A stretch of 5,948 nucleotides of DNA from DATCTV01 sp964400685. GTDB lineage: Bacteria; Desulfobacterota; Desulfomonilia; UBA1062. Shown one piece after another: positions 5,853-5,948 of the stretch. Under the pieces are notes generated by a model, which ran no database searches, had not been told where the DNA came from, and saw only the letters and a program-made list of their open reading frames with translations. Every line of letters starts with the position of its first letter. The first letter of the stretch is position 1. Position numbers and translations under genes: made by a program. The stretch covers positions 1 to 5,948 of the forward strand of contig CAYNVT010000185.1 in the NCBI GenBank assembly GCA_964400685.1. Reading direction: 5' to 3'.

Positions 5853-5948
5853 AAAAGACAACTGTATATAGCTCTGCAAAACCTTTACTGATAAGCATTC
5901 ACAACAAAGTTTCCATATCTGTAAGAACACTAAGCTAAAGGAAGATCA
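5853..5948. other. AT-rich flank without a recognisable feature
   Basis: No gene, RNA or convincing promoter is seen here. A minus-strand frame is open from 5945 to 5787 but begins right after a stop codon and shows no family resemblance. AAAGGAAG at 5937-5944 on the plus strand could be the ribosome binding site of a gene that starts beyond the edge, which cannot be tested here. Confidence 0.4.

Noticed and set aside
5787..5945. Minus-strand frame open for 53 codons at the right edge
   Set aside because: It follows directly after a stop codon, lacks a good start or ribosome binding site, and runs through the hairpin repeat; no family resemblance.

Overview
The window looks like a chromosomal segment of a mesophilic Gram-negative bacterium, possibly a Desulfobacterota/deltaproteobacterium. 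The hints are moderate GC in the left three quarters, frequent ATA (Ile) and AGG (Arg) codons, strong AGGAG ribosome binding sites and tight gene spacing. The taxonomic guess is an inference with low confidence. No rRNA, tRNA, CRISPR array, transposase or recognisable defence cassette is visible.

Left block (1-4349, + strand): six genes in one direction. They are a Gfo/Idh/MocA-family NAD(P)-dependent oxidoreductase that has lost its N-terminus to the window edge, a small stand-alone SCP2 sterol-carrier-type protein, a six-helix HXXEE membrane protein, an M24 'pita-bread' metallopeptidase-like enzyme, a classical short-chain dehydrogenase/reductase (SDR), and a small YajD-family HNH nuclease. 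Gaps are 13, 109, 30 (to the preferred start), 15 and 5 bases, so the block reads as one operon or two, with the only roomy gap before the HXXEE gene. Two dehydrogenases, a hydrolase-fold enzyme, a lipid-carrier-type protein and a membrane protein suggest a small catabolic or modification pathway for an unidentified, perhaps hydrophobic, substrate. That pathway is inferred from context only. The YajD gene is probably a housekeeping passenger at the end of the block.

Junction (4350-4482): a gene-free stretch where the DNA turns AT-rich. It ends in a long interrupted hairpin with A and T tracts that probably terminates transcription from both sides.

Right block (4483-5948, - strand): one AT-rich gene for a Sec-exported protein with eight SPDG-type (PD40/TolB-like) beta-propeller repeats. 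It has its own sigma70-like promoter. Its upstream region carries two copies of a 14-base near-palindrome, one inside the promoter spacer and one inside a larger hairpin. They could be an operator pair or part of a dispersed intergenic repeat. The composition and strand switch suggest this block has a different history from the left block.

The most unusual points are the altered active-site motif of the M24 protein (the usual second His is Glu), the gene combination around the HXXEE and SCP2 proteins, and the paired near-palindromes upstream of the propeller gene. Nothing here clearly shows a complete new system.
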